Counted from the first letter of the stretch, positions 16,589 through 26,700 are shown. The stretch is 64,000 bases of DNA from Bacteroidales bacterium UBA3743 (GCA_002371265.1 DFGT01000029.1:1-64000); one strand, 5' to 3'. Notes: a model not told the origin generated them from the letters alone. Numbers and translations are program-made.

Positions 16589-17467
16589 TTACAGCTGTGC
16601 GTCTGGCAACTCAAAGATAGACGAAGCTGTCTTGCCTGGATCACCAGTTTCAAAACCTCTCTTCAACCAACGTGAACGCTGTGCTGATGTTCCGTGGTTG
16701 AACGTTTCTGGCTGAGTGCGTCCATAAGCCTGCTGCTGCAGATAGTCGTCACCAATCTTTGATGCGGCATTCAAACCTTCCTCTATATCTCCGACTTCCA
16801 TTGAATTGTATTTGGCATTGTCGTGGTGAGCCCAAACACCTGCGAAGAAATCAGCCTGGAGTTCAAGACGGATATTCAACTTGTTGCTCTCCACCTGCGA
16901 CATTCTAGCCTGCTGCTGCGACACCTTCTGCAACGTGCCAAGAAGATACTGCACATGATGACCCACCTCATGGGCGATAACATATGCCTTTGCGAAATCT
17001 CCCTTTGCACCATAATTGTTTTCCAACTGATCAAAGAAATTAAGGTCGATATACACAGCCTGGTCGCCGGAACAATAAAAAGGTCCTGATTCTGATGTCG
17101 CGTTTCCACATGCTGATGACACAGCACCACGGAACACTACCATCTTTGGGGCTTTATATGTCATACCAGAATTCTTAAAGATCTCAGTCCACACATCCTC
17201 AGTACCTGCAAGGATCTGCGCTGCGAACTGATATTTCTCTTCATCCTCTTTTGTCGGAGTGTAGCCACTACCTGTCTCAACCTTTGGCTGGCTTGAATAT
17301 GAATTCCAACCTGCTGATAGTCCAGATACAACACTGCCTGTCTGCATGTATGTGAAAATACCTACGATTGCAGCAACCAAAAGGCTTCCTCCTCCGGCAA
17401 CTGCCTTTCCACTTACTCCACGTCTGTCATCCACATTGCTGGATGTTCTTCTTCCTGTTAGCTTCAT
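16589..17467 (-). CDS. neutral zinc metallopeptidase, YpfJ family
   Basis: 292-residue membrane-anchored metallopeptidase. A short cytoplasmic start (MKLTGRRTSSNVDDRRG) precedes one membrane segment at about residues 25-45. The zinc site HEVGHHVQYLLGT lies at about residue 167, with the third ligand expected in LELQADFFAGVWAHH. The end shows RTQPETFNHGTSAQRSRWL, typical of the family (neutral zinc metallopeptidase, KPN_02809/YpfJ). Substrate unknown. A TATTTTTG motif on its strand at 17500-17507 may be part of its promoter. Confidence 0.9.
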   Translation of the reverse strand: MKLTGRRTSSNVDDRRGVSGKAVAGGGSLLVAAIVGIFTYMQTGSVVSGLSAGWNSYSSQPKVETGSGYTPTKEDEEKYQFAAQILAGTEDVWTEIFKNSGMTYKAPKMVVFRGAVSSACGNATSESGPFYCSGDQAVYIDLNFFDQLENNYGAKGDFAKAYVIAHEVGHHVQYLLGTLQKVSQQQARMSQVESNKLNIRLELQADFFAGVWAHHDNAKYNSMEVGDIEEGLNAASKIGDDYLQQQAYGRTQPETFNHGTSAQRSRWLKRGFETGDPGKTASSIFELPDAQL

Positions 17468-17639
17468 TTATTTTAAGTTTAAGTTTATATTCTGAGACGC
17501 AAAAATACGTTTTTTTTGATTTTTTACATTATTTATCGGAATCATTTCTTGTATTTGTTTTAGTACGAGGATTTTTGTGTGGGAAACGCCTCAACGGAGA
17601 AAACAAATAATGAGAAAATACGGTCGGACACTCTATATA

Positions 17640-19016
17640 TTATTTAACTCCAAACTCTTTGTCGATCTTAAGCAACGGAGCTATGAAAAACGGTGGAATC
17701 GTACAGATGCATACCCACACGAAGAAGTTTGTGTATCCCAACGTCTCCTGCATATATCCAGCTATCATTCCCGGGATCATCATTCCGAGCGCCATCAAAC
17801 CTGTGCAGATAGCATAATGTGTAGTTGAATATTTTCCTTGCGAGATATAGACAAGATAGAGTGTGAACGCTGTGAATCCGAATCCGTAGCCAAACTGCTC
17901 AATCGCCACCATGGTATAGATAGTCGGAAGGAATGCGGTCTGTGTGGAACTCAAAAATATATAGACCACATTAGGGATATTCATAAACAGCAACATCGGG
18001 AACATCATCTTTTTCAATCCATATCTCGACACTGCGATTCCACCAAGCACCCCTCCTGTCATCAGCGCGATCACTCCGACCAGACCGTAGATATTGCCGA
18101 CATCTGTCAGCGACAATCCTAGTCCGCCATTCTCATATGTGTCCTTCAAAAAGAGCTGCGCGATCTTTCCAAGCTGAGCCTCACCAAGACGGTATGTGAA
18201 GATGAAAAGAAGAGCGAGAATAAGTTCCCTGCCCGTGAATTTTGCAAAAAACGATTTGAAATTATTCTTGAGCGACGCTACGATTCCATCTAATTCTACA
18301 GTCTTCTGTGCGTCGGTTCCATTCTGAGACGTACGACCGTACGTCTCTACAGACAACATTTCATCATCAGACGTACGACCGATTTCCAAACGTTTTTTAT
18401 CATTCGGCAAAAACGCAAAATGATAAACGGACAAAAAGAGAAACGCGATTGCCATTATATAGAAGACGGTGCTCCAGGCACTAGCATGCGCAGGAATAAC
18501 ATCCATTCCGTCGACGGTATTCTTTTCAAACAGCTGCCCTGCCAACACCAGACATCCCCACTGACATAGCACCGTGCTGATTCGATAGAATGTGTTACGT
18601 ATTCCGACGAAGAACGACTGCTGGTTGGTGTCGAGGGCAAGGATATACAATCCGTCGGCAGCTATATCATGAGTGGCAGAGGCAAACGCGCAGAGCCAGA
18701 AAAATGCCAACGACGCATTGAGCCAGAAGTCACACGGAGCTGTGAACGCCACTCCTCCAAGAGCAATAGCGACAATAAACTGCATCACCACCACCCACAT
18801 CTTCTTGCTTCCGAACAGGTCGAGAATCGGACTCCAAAACGGTTTGATAACCCACGGCAGATACATCCAAGAGGTGTAGAGAGCCACGTCTGTATTGCTC
18901 AGACCCATTTCTGAAAGGAAAAGCATCGCAAGAGTGTTCACTGCAAAATATGGAGCACCCTCCGCCATATATAATGTGGGGATCCAAGCCCACGGAGTCG
19001 TTTGTCTTTTATCCAT
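17640..19016 (-). CDS. AmpG-like MFS muropeptide permease
   Basis: 458-residue major facilitator protein with about 12 predicted membrane helices. ATG 19016 was chosen because MDKRQTTPWAWIPTLYMAEG is the conserved start. The signature VNTLAMLFLSEMGLSNTDVA and WVIKPFWSPILDLFGSKK match AmpG-type permeases that import anhydromuropeptides. The central cytoplasmic loop (about residues 208-245) contains GRTSDDEMLS then VETYGRTSQNG, encoded by DNA that matches a dispersed palindromic repeat found in intergenic regions of this window. Context with the GH3 gene supports peptidoglycan recycling. Substrate is inferred. Confidence 0.82.
   Translation of the reverse strand: MDKRQTTPWAWIPTLYMAEGAPYFAVNTLAMLFLSEMGLSNTDVALYTSWMYLPWVIKPFWSPILDLFGSKKMWVVVMQFIVAIALGGVAFTAPCDFWLNASLAFFWLCAFASATHDIAADGLYILALDTNQQSFFVGIRNTFYRISTVLCQWGCLVLAGQLFEKNTVDGMDVIPAHASAWSTVFYIMAIAFLFLSVYHFAFLPNDKKRLEIGRTSDDEMLSVETYGRTSQNGTDAQKTVELDGIVASLKNNFKSFFAKFTGRELILALLFIFTYRLGEAQLGKIAQLFLKDTYENGGLGLSLTDVGNIYGLVGVIALMTGGVLGGIAVSRYGLKKMMFPMLLFMNIPNVVYIFLSSTQTAFLPTIYTMVAIEQFGYGFGFTAFTLYLVYISQGKYSTTHYAICTGLMALGMMIPGMIAGYMQETLGYTNFFVWVCICTIPPFFIAPLLKIDKEFGVK
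18326..18347. repeat. palindromic repeat inside the ampG-like gene
   Basis: GAGACGTACG-AC-CGTACGTCTC is a perfect 10-bp inverted repeat within the coding sequence. A second half-copy (AGACGTACGACCGA) sits at about 18368-18382. The same core occurs in noncoding DNA at 22508, 32005 and 48306. Confidence 0.8.
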
Positions 19017-19255
19017 AATTATATTAGAATCAATAAATACAAAATTAATGCAGAAAAGTAATATTTGCAAAAAATGTTTGCTGGTTTTCCAAGCGTCTAC
19101 TTATTATATACGACGTCGGTTCTGTTTGATTCATTTTTATTGCGGGCAGGTTAAAAAAACGACTCTAGATCTACCAAGCTCTGCGATTGTTGTTCTTCAC
19201 CTGTTATTAGTTGCCTTAATAGACAGTCGGCACTCAGGCATTGTCGGGAAAAACA

Positions 19256-19291
19256 TAAAAAAAGACTTGTAAACATTCCGTCTACAAGTCT
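19256..19291 (-). terminator. terminator of tRNA-Gln
   Basis: On the minus strand, AGACTTGTA / TACAAGTCT forms a 9-bp perfect stem with an 11-base loop, followed by seven T. It lies just after the tRNA. Confidence 0.85.
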
Positions 19292-19304
19292 ACATTTTTT
19301 CTTG

Positions 19305-19375
19305 TTGTCCTACTAGGACTCGAACCTAGTCAAACGGTACCAAAAACCGGTGTGCTACCATTACACCATAGGACA
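19305..19375 (-). tRNA. tRNA-Gln (anticodon TTG)
   Basis: Read on the minus strand, a 7-bp acceptor stem TGTCCTA/TAGGACA is followed by a GTGT/GCAC D stem, an anticodon loop TTTTGGT with anticodon TTG, and a CTAGG-TTCGAGT-CCTAG T arm. The first anticodon-stem pair is a C-T mismatch. CCA is not encoded. Confidence 0.9.
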
Positions 19376-19715
19376 ATCACAACTCGATAGCCTTTAGGCT
19401 CTCATTTGCGGGTGCAAAGGTAAGGCGATTTATCTATTTATCCAAACAAAACTCGATTTTTTTCTTCCATATTTGATAAAATTCGAGTTATCAACAAGTT
19501 ATGAACAATTCAAACCATAAATCCAAAGCATTTTTGTATTTTTATTCGCAATGATTTTAGAAATGAATAAACAAACATTTTTTTATTTTTTTCAAATCAT
19601 TTTTCATATCAATGCTCATAATAATAAGTTATGATTTTAGTACGAAACTTTTCATTTTTTTTTACCTTAAATCACTTTTTTATTCCCAACTTTGCGAATG
19701 TAAAACAATCGAAAA
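19376..19715. other. AT-rich gap between tRNA-Gln and nrdG
   Basis: About 340 bases of very AT-rich sequence. I see no gene. The last part (CCAACTTTGCG near 19686) resembles a weak -7 element for nrdG. Confidence 0.4.
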
Positions 19716-20261
19716 ATGGAAGACTTAATCGGAGAACTTCACATAATGAAAGTATACCCAGAGACTATCGTGGATGGTCCAGGGTTTCGCTATTCAATCT
19801 ATCTATCTGGATGCAGACACCATTGCCCAGGTTGTCAGAATCCAAATAGCTGGAATCCGCTAAACGGACTTCCATTGAGACGTAGCATGGTGGACGAAAT
19901 GGTTGAGTCTATCAACGAGAATCCTATTCTTGACGGTGTCACTTTTTCTGGTGGCGACCCTTTCTTCAACCCTAAGGATTTTGGGTACATTTTAAAAAGA
20001 ATCAAGAAGGAGACGGGCAAAAACATCTGGGTATATACTGGCTACAAATTCGAGGAACTACTTGAGATTGAAGAAGTTATTCCGTTGCTGAACTATATCG
20101 ACGTGATTGTCGACGGAAGATTCGACCAGTCTAAGTTCGATCCACGTCTCGACTGGAGAGGCAGTAGCAACCAAAGGCTTGTGAAGGTGCAGGAAGAGCT
20201 CCGTAAGTTCCGCAAGGAAAAAAAAGAGGCGGAGAAAGCCAGCAAAAAAGAAGCCTGCTGA
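19716..20261 (+). CDS. nrdG: anaerobic ribonucleotide reductase activating protein
   Basis: Radical SAM activase, 181 residues, that installs the glycyl radical on class III ribonucleotide reductase NrdD. The cluster-binding motif is CRHHCPGCQ at about residue 33, preceded by VDGPGFRYSIYLSG, and followed by VTFSGGDPFF. The C-terminus is a Lys/Glu-rich tail (KEKKEAEKASKKEAC) beyond the usual domain. NrdG is normally next to nrdD; no nrdD is seen here, so it must lie elsewhere. Confidence 0.93.
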   Translation: MEDLIGELHIMKVYPETIVDGPGFRYSIYLSGCRHHCPGCQNPNSWNPLNGLPLRRSMVDEMVESINENPILDGVTFSGGDPFFNPKDFGYILKRIKKETGKNIWVYTGYKFEELLEIEEVIPLLNYIDVIVDGRFDQSKFDPRLDWRGSSNQRLVKVQEELRKFRKEKKEAEKASKKEAC

Positions 20262-20554
20262 TTTAAGGACAAAACAAAGAATAAAAGATATAGAAATTTT
20301 AATTGGTTAAGTGTTTGAGGACCGTACGTTTTGACAACGAGCGGCCCTTTTTTTATTCCATGAAGCATGAGGAAAACTGTCGGGAAAGCTTGTCTCATAT
20401 ACAAATTCACATTGCCAGCAAGAGATCATTTTTTCACTCTCTGAAGGTTGAGAAAATGGTTCATCCAAGCAATCGCATCAGACAGACTTAAATGGCGCGA
20501 TACAACTTTGCAACAAGCGTTTATTTTTATACAAAAAAGTGAAAAATTATTTAA
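20262..20554. other. gap between nrdG and the HD gene
   Basis: About 290 bases without a gene. An imperfect hairpin (CCGTACG...GAGCGG) followed by a T run near 20326-20354 may be a terminator for nrdG, but pairing is poor. Confidence 0.3.
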
Positions 20555-20585
20555 TTGCGAGTTTCCTACCAAATCATTACCTTTG
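20555..20585 (+). promoter_or_regulatory. predicted promoter of the HD phosphohydrolase
   Basis: TTG at 20555-20557 and TACCTTTG at 20578-20585 are 20 nt apart, a strong match to the Bacteroidota consensus. The start codon follows 17 bases later, which rules out translation starting further upstream. Confidence 0.7.
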
Positions 20586-20602
20586 TGAAAAAAGAAATCA
20601 CA

Positions 20603-21142
20603 ATGATAGATCCAATAGCAATAATAAAAAAATACTACGACGAGAACAGCGAGCTATATCATATTCTCGTCACCCATTCAAAAGAGGTCACAGAAAAGGC
20701 ATTGAAGATTGTCGACGCGCATCCTGAACTTGGTGCCGACCGTCAGTTTGTGGAGGAAGGAGCAATGCTTCACGACATTGGAATCTTCAAGACTTCAGCA
20801 TCAGGAATCTGTTGCGACGGTGACAAGCCATACATCTGCCACGGCTATCTTGGCAGCGAACTGCTCCAAGCGGAAGGTCTGCCACGCCATGCATTGGTGG
20901 CTGAGCGTCACACGGGCACTGGATTATCGTTGAAGCAGATTATTGAGCAAAATCTTCCTGTTCCACACCGAGACATGCGTCCAGTCAGCATAGAAGAACA
21001 AATCATCTGTTTCGCCGACAAGTTTTTCAGCAAAACACACTTGGGTGAGGAAAGAGATTTTGAACAAGCCAGACGCAAGCTGGAAAAATTCGGCGAAGAA
21101 TCGCTTAATCAGTTTGACAAATGGGGAAAGATGTTTTTATAG
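20603..21142 (+). CDS. HD-domain phosphohydrolase
   Basis: 179-residue HD-superfamily metal-dependent hydrolase. ATG 20603 was chosen because a promoter covers the sequence just before it. Motifs are LVTHSKEVTEKALK (first His), the HD pair in GAMLHDIGIFKTSA, and ERHTGTGLSLKQI. These are typical of uncharacterised HDIG-type proteins related to tRNA or nucleotide hydrolases. Substrate unknown. The deformylase-like gene starts 47 bp downstream. Confidence 0.85.
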   Translation: MIDPIAIIKKYYDENSELYHILVTHSKEVTEKALKIVDAHPELGADRQFVEEGAMLHDIGIFKTSASGICCDGDKPYICHGYLGSELLQAEGLPRHALVAERHTGTGLSLKQIIEQNLPVPHRDMRPVSIEEQIICFADKFFSKTHLGEERDFEQARRKLEKFGEESLNQFDKWGKMFL

Positions 21143-21189
21143 TTGTTGGCGGCAGCCAAAAATTCTCGTTCATCGCTAAATAAAAGGAA

Positions 21190-21600
21190 ATGGTAAAAGA
21201 GATAATGCACGACCCGTTGTTTCTCTCACAGAAATCAGAGCCTGCAACGGAAGAAGACAGACAAGTGGTCGTTGACCTGCTCGACACACTGCGTGCCCAC
21301 CTTGACGGATGCGTGGGGATGGCAGCAAACATGATTGGCGTCTTGAAAAATATAATTGTAGTTTGCGTGGGTGATAAACAAGAAGCTTTCATCAACCCTG
21401 TAATCACATTGAAATTGAAACCTTATCCTGCAGAAGAGGGATGTCTTTCATTGCCTGGTGTAAAGAAGACAATTCGATACAATGAAATAGAGTTGGAATA
21501 TTTAGACTTTAATTTCAAACCACAAAGGAAGAAATTCAGAGGCTTTACAGCCCAGATTATCCAGCATGAAATCGACCACTGCAACGGCATTTTGATTTAA
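21190..21600 (+). CDS. divergent peptide deformylase
   Basis: 136-residue deformylase-family protein, shorter than the usual 165-190. Motif 2 EGCLSLPG and motif 3 QHEIDHCNG, which supply the Cys and two His zinc ligands and the catalytic Glu, are intact. Motif 1 reads GCVGMAANMIG, so the normally invariant Gln of GxGxAAxQ is Met. This short form beginning MVKEIMHDPLFLSQKSEPAT resembles deformylases I associate with Clostridia, so horizontal transfer is possible. It may be a secondary deformylase or act on another formylated substrate; a standard def gene is not in this window. Confidence 0.82.
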   Translation: MVKEIMHDPLFLSQKSEPATEEDRQVVVDLLDTLRAHLDGCVGMAANMIGVLKNIIVVCVGDKQEAFINPVITLKLKPYPAEEGCLSLPGVKKTIRYNEIELEYLDFNFKPQRKKFRGFTAQIIQHEIDHCNGILI

Positions 21601-21604
21601 TGCA

Positions 21605-21625
21605 TAATGCGTAATTGTTGGGACA
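21605..21625 (+). repeat. 21-bp direct repeat, left copy
   Basis: A 21-bp block beginning TAATGCGTAATTG and ending GGGACA is identical at 21605-21625 and 22456-22476. The two copies bracket the DUF6794 gene. Both sit just after the upstream stop codon within AATTCATAATGC-type filler sequence. Confidence 0.75.
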
Positions 21626-21696
21626 TGCCACACGTCGTGGGGGAATTCATAATTCACAATGCATAATTGTCGAAAACAAATAACATATAAACCATC

Positions 21697-22444
21697 ATGA
21701 AAACTAAAAACATCATAATCATCCTGTTATCTCTTCATTCACTGCTATCATCAGCATATGAAAAAGAGTTGAATGACTATCCTATACCAAGAAACATAAA
21801 TGGCTGTTTTCGTATATTATATATTAGATAAAACCATAGAACCAGAAGACAAAGAGTTGGTCAAGGCTCTCCACGAAGACAGCATCTGCAACCATGAAGA
21901 ATTTACATATCCTCATATGGATTTCTATCATCATTGGATACAAACAGATGAACGGCCATCGAGACTTGTGAAATATTTTGAGAGGAAAGGATTCTACAAC
22001 TACGATGAGATTTATGAGACAATCTTAGTCTCTTATCATCGCTATTTGAACAACCAAGAGATTGACCTGGAAAAACAAAATGAAAGATTTACAGAAAGAC
22101 GAAAAATAAGGAAAGAAGAACAAGACAAAAGAGCCAGAGAGTACCAGTTACGTATAGAAATGGACTCTATCAATGGAGTATACATTCCAAAAGATATTGA
22201 GGATTGCTGTGTTCAGCTGGATAAAATTCTAAGTGAGAAAGACAAGGAATACATCAAAGGGCTTCTCAAAGAAGACATCTTAAAACATTTGCATTTCGGT
22301 TTAGGCATGTGGATAAGAAACAATTGGGGACTATGGGGAGGCTCACGTCTACAACAATATTTTTTTGACAAGAAAATAGACCATCCAGATGGAATGTCAG
22401 GTGAGATTCTAAGAGCCTACTACGACTGGCTGAATAAAAAATAA
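21697..22444 (+). pseudogene. secreted DUF6794 tandem-domain protein, frameshifted
   Basis: From ATG 21697 the frame encodes a signal peptide (MKTKNIIIILLSLHSLLSSA) and then YPIPRNINGCFRIL before stopping at 21829-21831. A 7-bp tandem duplication TATATTA-TATATTA (21813-21826) causes this. Removing one copy restores a single 246-residue ORF that reads GCFRILDKTIEPEDKELVKA and ends at 22444. The restored protein has two related domains: IPRNINGCFRILDK... and IPKDIEDCCVQLDKILSEKD, with RNNWGLWGGSRL in the second, as in DUF6794 proteins. Downstream of the shift, 214 codons are still open from ATG 21800, but without a signal peptide. Function unknown. Confidence 0.7.
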
Positions 22445-22455
22445 TTCATAATTCG

Positions 22456-22476
22456 TAATGCGTAATTGTTGGGACA
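22456..22476 (+). repeat. 21-bp direct repeat, right copy
   Basis: Identical to 21605-21625. Together they make the DUF6794 gene look like an inserted cassette. Confidence 0.75.
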
Positions 22477-22507
22477 AAACACACATCTGATGATTCAACC
22501 TCTTGTA

Positions 22508-22529
22508 GATACGCACGGTCGTGCGTCTC
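22508..22529. repeat. GAGACGCACG-type palindrome
   Basis: GATACGCACG-GT-CGTGCGTCTC, with one arm mismatch, belongs to the family found inside the ampG-like gene and at two terminators. No T tract follows. Confidence 0.7.
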
Positions 22530-22596
22530 ATGATTATCCCATTGTTTAGATTGCACCCACAATTACGAATTACGCATTAAGCATTACGAATTAAAT

Positions 22597-22929
22597 TCAA
22601 TTTCCCCTCTTCGCCTTATGACCAAGTTTTTTCAGGCACTCCACAGCAGCGTCACGCTTGTCGCCCTGAAGAAGGATCTCCTCCTCACGGTATGAACCAC
22701 CTGTCGCCAGTTTTTTCTTCAACACGTCAGCAATCTGATGCACCGTCTCCAAATCACAAGTGAAACCAGAGATGATAGTGGCAGTCTTCCCTCCTCTACC
22801 CTTCTTTTCAAAACTGACGATCAAATTCTGAGAATCCACCTTCTCTTCCACCTTTTCCTCTACAACCGGTTCTGCATCTCCCTGTGGCAATGTGCCTTTA
22901 AGCGCTGATAGCGAATCTTTCCAATCCAT
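22597..22929 (-). CDS. SUI1/eIF1-like translation factor (YciH family)
   Basis: 110-residue protein with a C-terminal SUI1 domain (about 35-108): VSFEKKGRGGKTATIISGF, then KKLATGGSYREEEILLQGD. The acidic N-terminal 35 residues are probably disordered. Bacterial YciH-type proteins resemble eIF1 and affect start-site fidelity. It stands alone between the DUF6794 gene and the FAH gene. Confidence 0.92.
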   Translation of the reverse strand: MDWKDSLSALKGTLPQGDAEPVVEEKVEEKVDSQNLIVSFEKKGRGGKTATIISGFTCDLETVHQIADVLKKKLATGGSYREEEILLQGDKRDAAVECLKKLGHKAKRGN

Positions 22930-23132
22930 ATAATTAATTATGTATTTCGTTTCTGTCTTTCAAAAACAAAAATACACGTTTTGAAGAAAAACTAAAATTT
23001 CAAACCGCTTCTTTTATTTTAGAAACATTAAAATTCATAAGACTTCATTTATGTTAAAAACATTTTAATACAAATCACGCAAAAAGAAAAATAAAATCTT
23101 AAATTTGCGAAATTGGTATACTGGAACATATT

Positions 23133-23744
23133 ATGAAGATTATTTGTGTAGGTTGGAACTATGGTTCCCACAATGCAGAATTATATAAAGAGGAGAAGAA
23201 AGAGCCAGTGCTTTTTCTGAAGCCAGAGACATCACTTCTCCGAGAAAACAAACCGTTCTATCTGCCCGATTTTTCACAGCAGGTAGAGCATGAGGCAGAA
23301 CTGGTGGTGAGGATCGGCAAGATGGGAAAGAACATCGGCGTCAAATTTGCAGAGCGTTATATCGATGCCATCACTATCGGAGTCGACTTTACGGCTCGAG
23401 ACCTTCAGGCAGCGGCTAAAAAAGCAGGAGCCCCATGGGATATCAGCAAAGGGTTTGACAATTCCGCTCCAATAGGAGAATTCATTGACAAAAGTGAATT
23501 TGCAGATTTGCAAAACATTAATTTCAGTCTAAGCAAGAATGGCAATATAGTGCAGACAGGCAACAGCGGAGAGATGATCACGTCGATAGCGGAAATAGTC
23601 TCGTTGGCGAGCAAATATTTCACCTTGAAGACGGGAGATCTGATTTTCACAGGCACACCAAGCGGAGTTGGCAAAGTGGAGATCGGAGACGAGATCAAAG
23701 GATTCATCGAAGGCCAGGAGTTGCTTAAATTCAGTGTCAAATAA
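23133..23744 (+). CDS. fumarylacetoacetate hydrolase-family protein
   Basis: 203-residue FAH-family enzyme. Metal-binding acidic residues are in VEHEAELVVRIGK, and TIGVDFTARDLQ, GDLIFTGTPSGVG and IGDEIKGFIEG are characteristic. Likely substrates in the family are acylpyruvates or oxaloacetate; none is indicated here. It ends 15 bp before the first porU-like gene and may share its transcript. A TAAATTTG motif at about 23101 may be its -7 element. Confidence 0.92.
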   Translation: MKIICVGWNYGSHNAELYKEEKKEPVLFLKPETSLLRENKPFYLPDFSQQVEHEAELVVRIGKMGKNIGVKFAERYIDAITIGVDFTARDLQAAAKKAGAPWDISKGFDNSAPIGEFIDKSEFADLQNINFSLSKNGNIVQTGNSGEMITSIAEIVSLASKYFTLKTGDLIFTGTPSGVGKVEIGDEIKGFIEGQELLKFSVK

Positions 23745-23759
23745 CAAAATTGAATGATT

Positions 23760-26700
23760 ATGAAGTCATTAAAAAATATATTCACGTACACGATTGCGAT
23801 GACATTGGCATCAATGAGTGTTGCCAGTGCGCAGAATCTGCGTACATACACCGACAAATCAGTATTGTCGAGCGGAAAGACAGTAAAGATTAGAGTGCAG
23901 GAGGAGGGTCTATACTCATTCACATACAATGAGTTGCGTGAGATGGGATTCTCCAACCCTAAAAATGTGCACCTACGCGGATACGGAGGCGAATTGCTTA
24001 ACGAAGATTTCACAGAAACCAACCATTACGTCGACGACTTGGCCGACCAGCCAGTTGTGGATTTAGGAGATAAAATTGCATTTTATCTAAGAGGCGTTGT
24101 GGGGTTGACAAAAATAAACGCATCTGCCACAAACAATATCGGCATAACAGAAAACTACACATCTGATTATTCCTACTATTTTCTACATGAAGAGAATACT
24201 GAGGCAAAAAGAATCGAGTTGGCTGAGGAGTTGGCAGAAGACAGCATAAAAGAGACGACATACACAGCCATCAAATGGCAGAAATTTGACGACATCAACG
24301 TTGCTAAATCAGGAAGAAACTGGTATGGAAACAAATTCAGCAACGGGAACAGCAAAACATTCACATTCTCCTTCACCAATCTTATTGCAGGGGAAATAGG
24401 AAGAATCTACAGCAATGTGATGTCTGCATCTTCAACAACAGGAGAATTCAATCTCAAAACCGATTTGACAGACAAATCAGTCACACTTGAGAAAGCGGCA
24501 AAATATGATTTTGGATTTGAAAAAACAATGGAAGCAGAAGTAACCCAGCCGTCATCCAATTCTATTTCAGCCACATATAAATACACAACATCATCAGCTA
24601 CTGGAGCCGGATACATCGACTATATAATTGCTGCCGCAAAGTGTAATTTGAGAGGCAATGTCGGATACCAAATGATTCCAGTAAGCCCTTCTTATACAGA
24701 AACGACCATCACATACGCCGCACTAAATTCCAATTCAAACATTCAAGTTTGGGATGTCACAGAGATCGGAGACATCAGAATAGTACCAACAAGATTGAGC
24801 CAAGACAGTTTGATTTTCACTGTCAAAACAAGACCGACAGTAGGCAGATATATTATGGCAAACTGGGGAGGAGACTTTCCAACTCCAGAAGTTGTAGGAG
24901 AAGTGAACAACCAGAACCTACACGCATTGAAGGATATCGAGTACGTGGTAGTCACACCCCCAGAATTCATCGACCAGGCGAACGAAATAGCGGAATTTCA
25001 TAAAAAAGAAGATGGAATGAGTGTTGCTGTAGTCACCGCAGAACAAGTGTTCAATGAATTTTCAAGCGGAACACCAGACCCGACAGCCATCAGAGCGTTC
25101 ATGAAAATGTTGTGGGATAAAGCATCAAAGTCGGAATATGGCGTTTATCCACAATATCTGTTGTTAATGGGAGACGGAACCTATGACAATAGAGGAAGAC
25201 TGAAGATGAACGACTACAACAAAATGCTGACATACCAATCCATCAAATCACTAAACGAAACGTCGAGCTACACAAACGACGACTATTTCGGTTATGTTGA
25301 GGACGGAACGCTAGGATACAACAACCTGTACATGAACAAGAATGTTAACATTGGTGTAGGTAGATTTCCTGTCTCTAAAGCAGAGCAAGCAGACATTCTC
25401 ATCAACAAAGTAAAACAATACTATGCCTTGGAGCCAGGCGAATGGAGATCTAAAATTCTATCTTTGGCCGACGATAATGACGAGCAGTCATCAACTTCAG
25501 CATTTCACTCATTTTTATCACATCAAGAAGAAGCCATATTCGCATTAGAAACAGTAGAGCCAAGAATGAATGTAACACGTCTCTATTGGGATAACTTCAA
25601 ATGCGATATGAGCGGAGGATCGCGCAGATACCCTGAGGTGACTGCAGCAATAACTAAAAAGTTCTCTGAAGGTTCATTGATTTTCAACTATCTAGGACAC
25701 AGTTCATACAACGCAATAAGTGCAGAGCACTCATATTCAATATCTCAAGCACAATCTATATACAACAAGATTTATCCTGTATGGTTTGCTGGAAGCTGCA
25801 ATCTTTCTCAATATGATGATTTCAGATCTAGTTTCGGAGAGGAAATAATACTAAACCCAAATGGAGGAGCAATCGCATCTATTGGTTCTGTACGTACAGC
25901 CTACGCATCTCCCAACCTATCATTGGACAAAGACTTTCTAAAACAAGCTTTCAATCCAGAGAACGAATATTATTTGGGTAAAATATACAGAGCCGCAAAA
26001 ACCGTTAGAGGACAAGACTCCAACAAGATGGTCTACATATTGTTGGGAGACCCTGGTTTGAAATTAAAAGTACCAGAACTTAATCTTGTAGTCGACTCCA
26101 TTGTAACTATGAATTCAGATGGAACAATCACGAAGACAGATACTTTAAAAGCTCTTTCCAAAATGAAAATTTATTGCCACGTGGAAGACGAGAGTGGCAA
26201 TATATTAAATCAATTCAACGGATTGGTAAATGCAACACTCAAAGACAAAAAAGTAAAAGCATTCACACTAGGAAACAAAGATGGCATTGACCCATTCTCA
26301 TATCATGACCGTCAGAGCACACTATATACAGGATCTTCCGTTGTGACAAATGGAAAATTTGAACTACAGATGATCATACCTAAAGACATCAACTACAAAG
26401 TGGGATATGGCAGACTATCCATGTATGCATATGATGAGCTTAACGGTTTGGATGCAATGGGAGCAAATGAAGATCTGTTGATCGGAGGAAGTACAGATGA
26501 TATTATGCCAGACAATGTCGGACCAAACATTGTATTGACGACTAATGGAAAAAAATACAAAGATGGATACAAAGTCAATCCAAATCCTATGATTTTTGTA
26601 GACCTGTCTGATGCAAGCGGAATAAATGCTACAGGAAGCAGTATCGGACATAACATAACTTTGACAATAGATGGCAACACGAAAAATGTCATCTCCCTAA

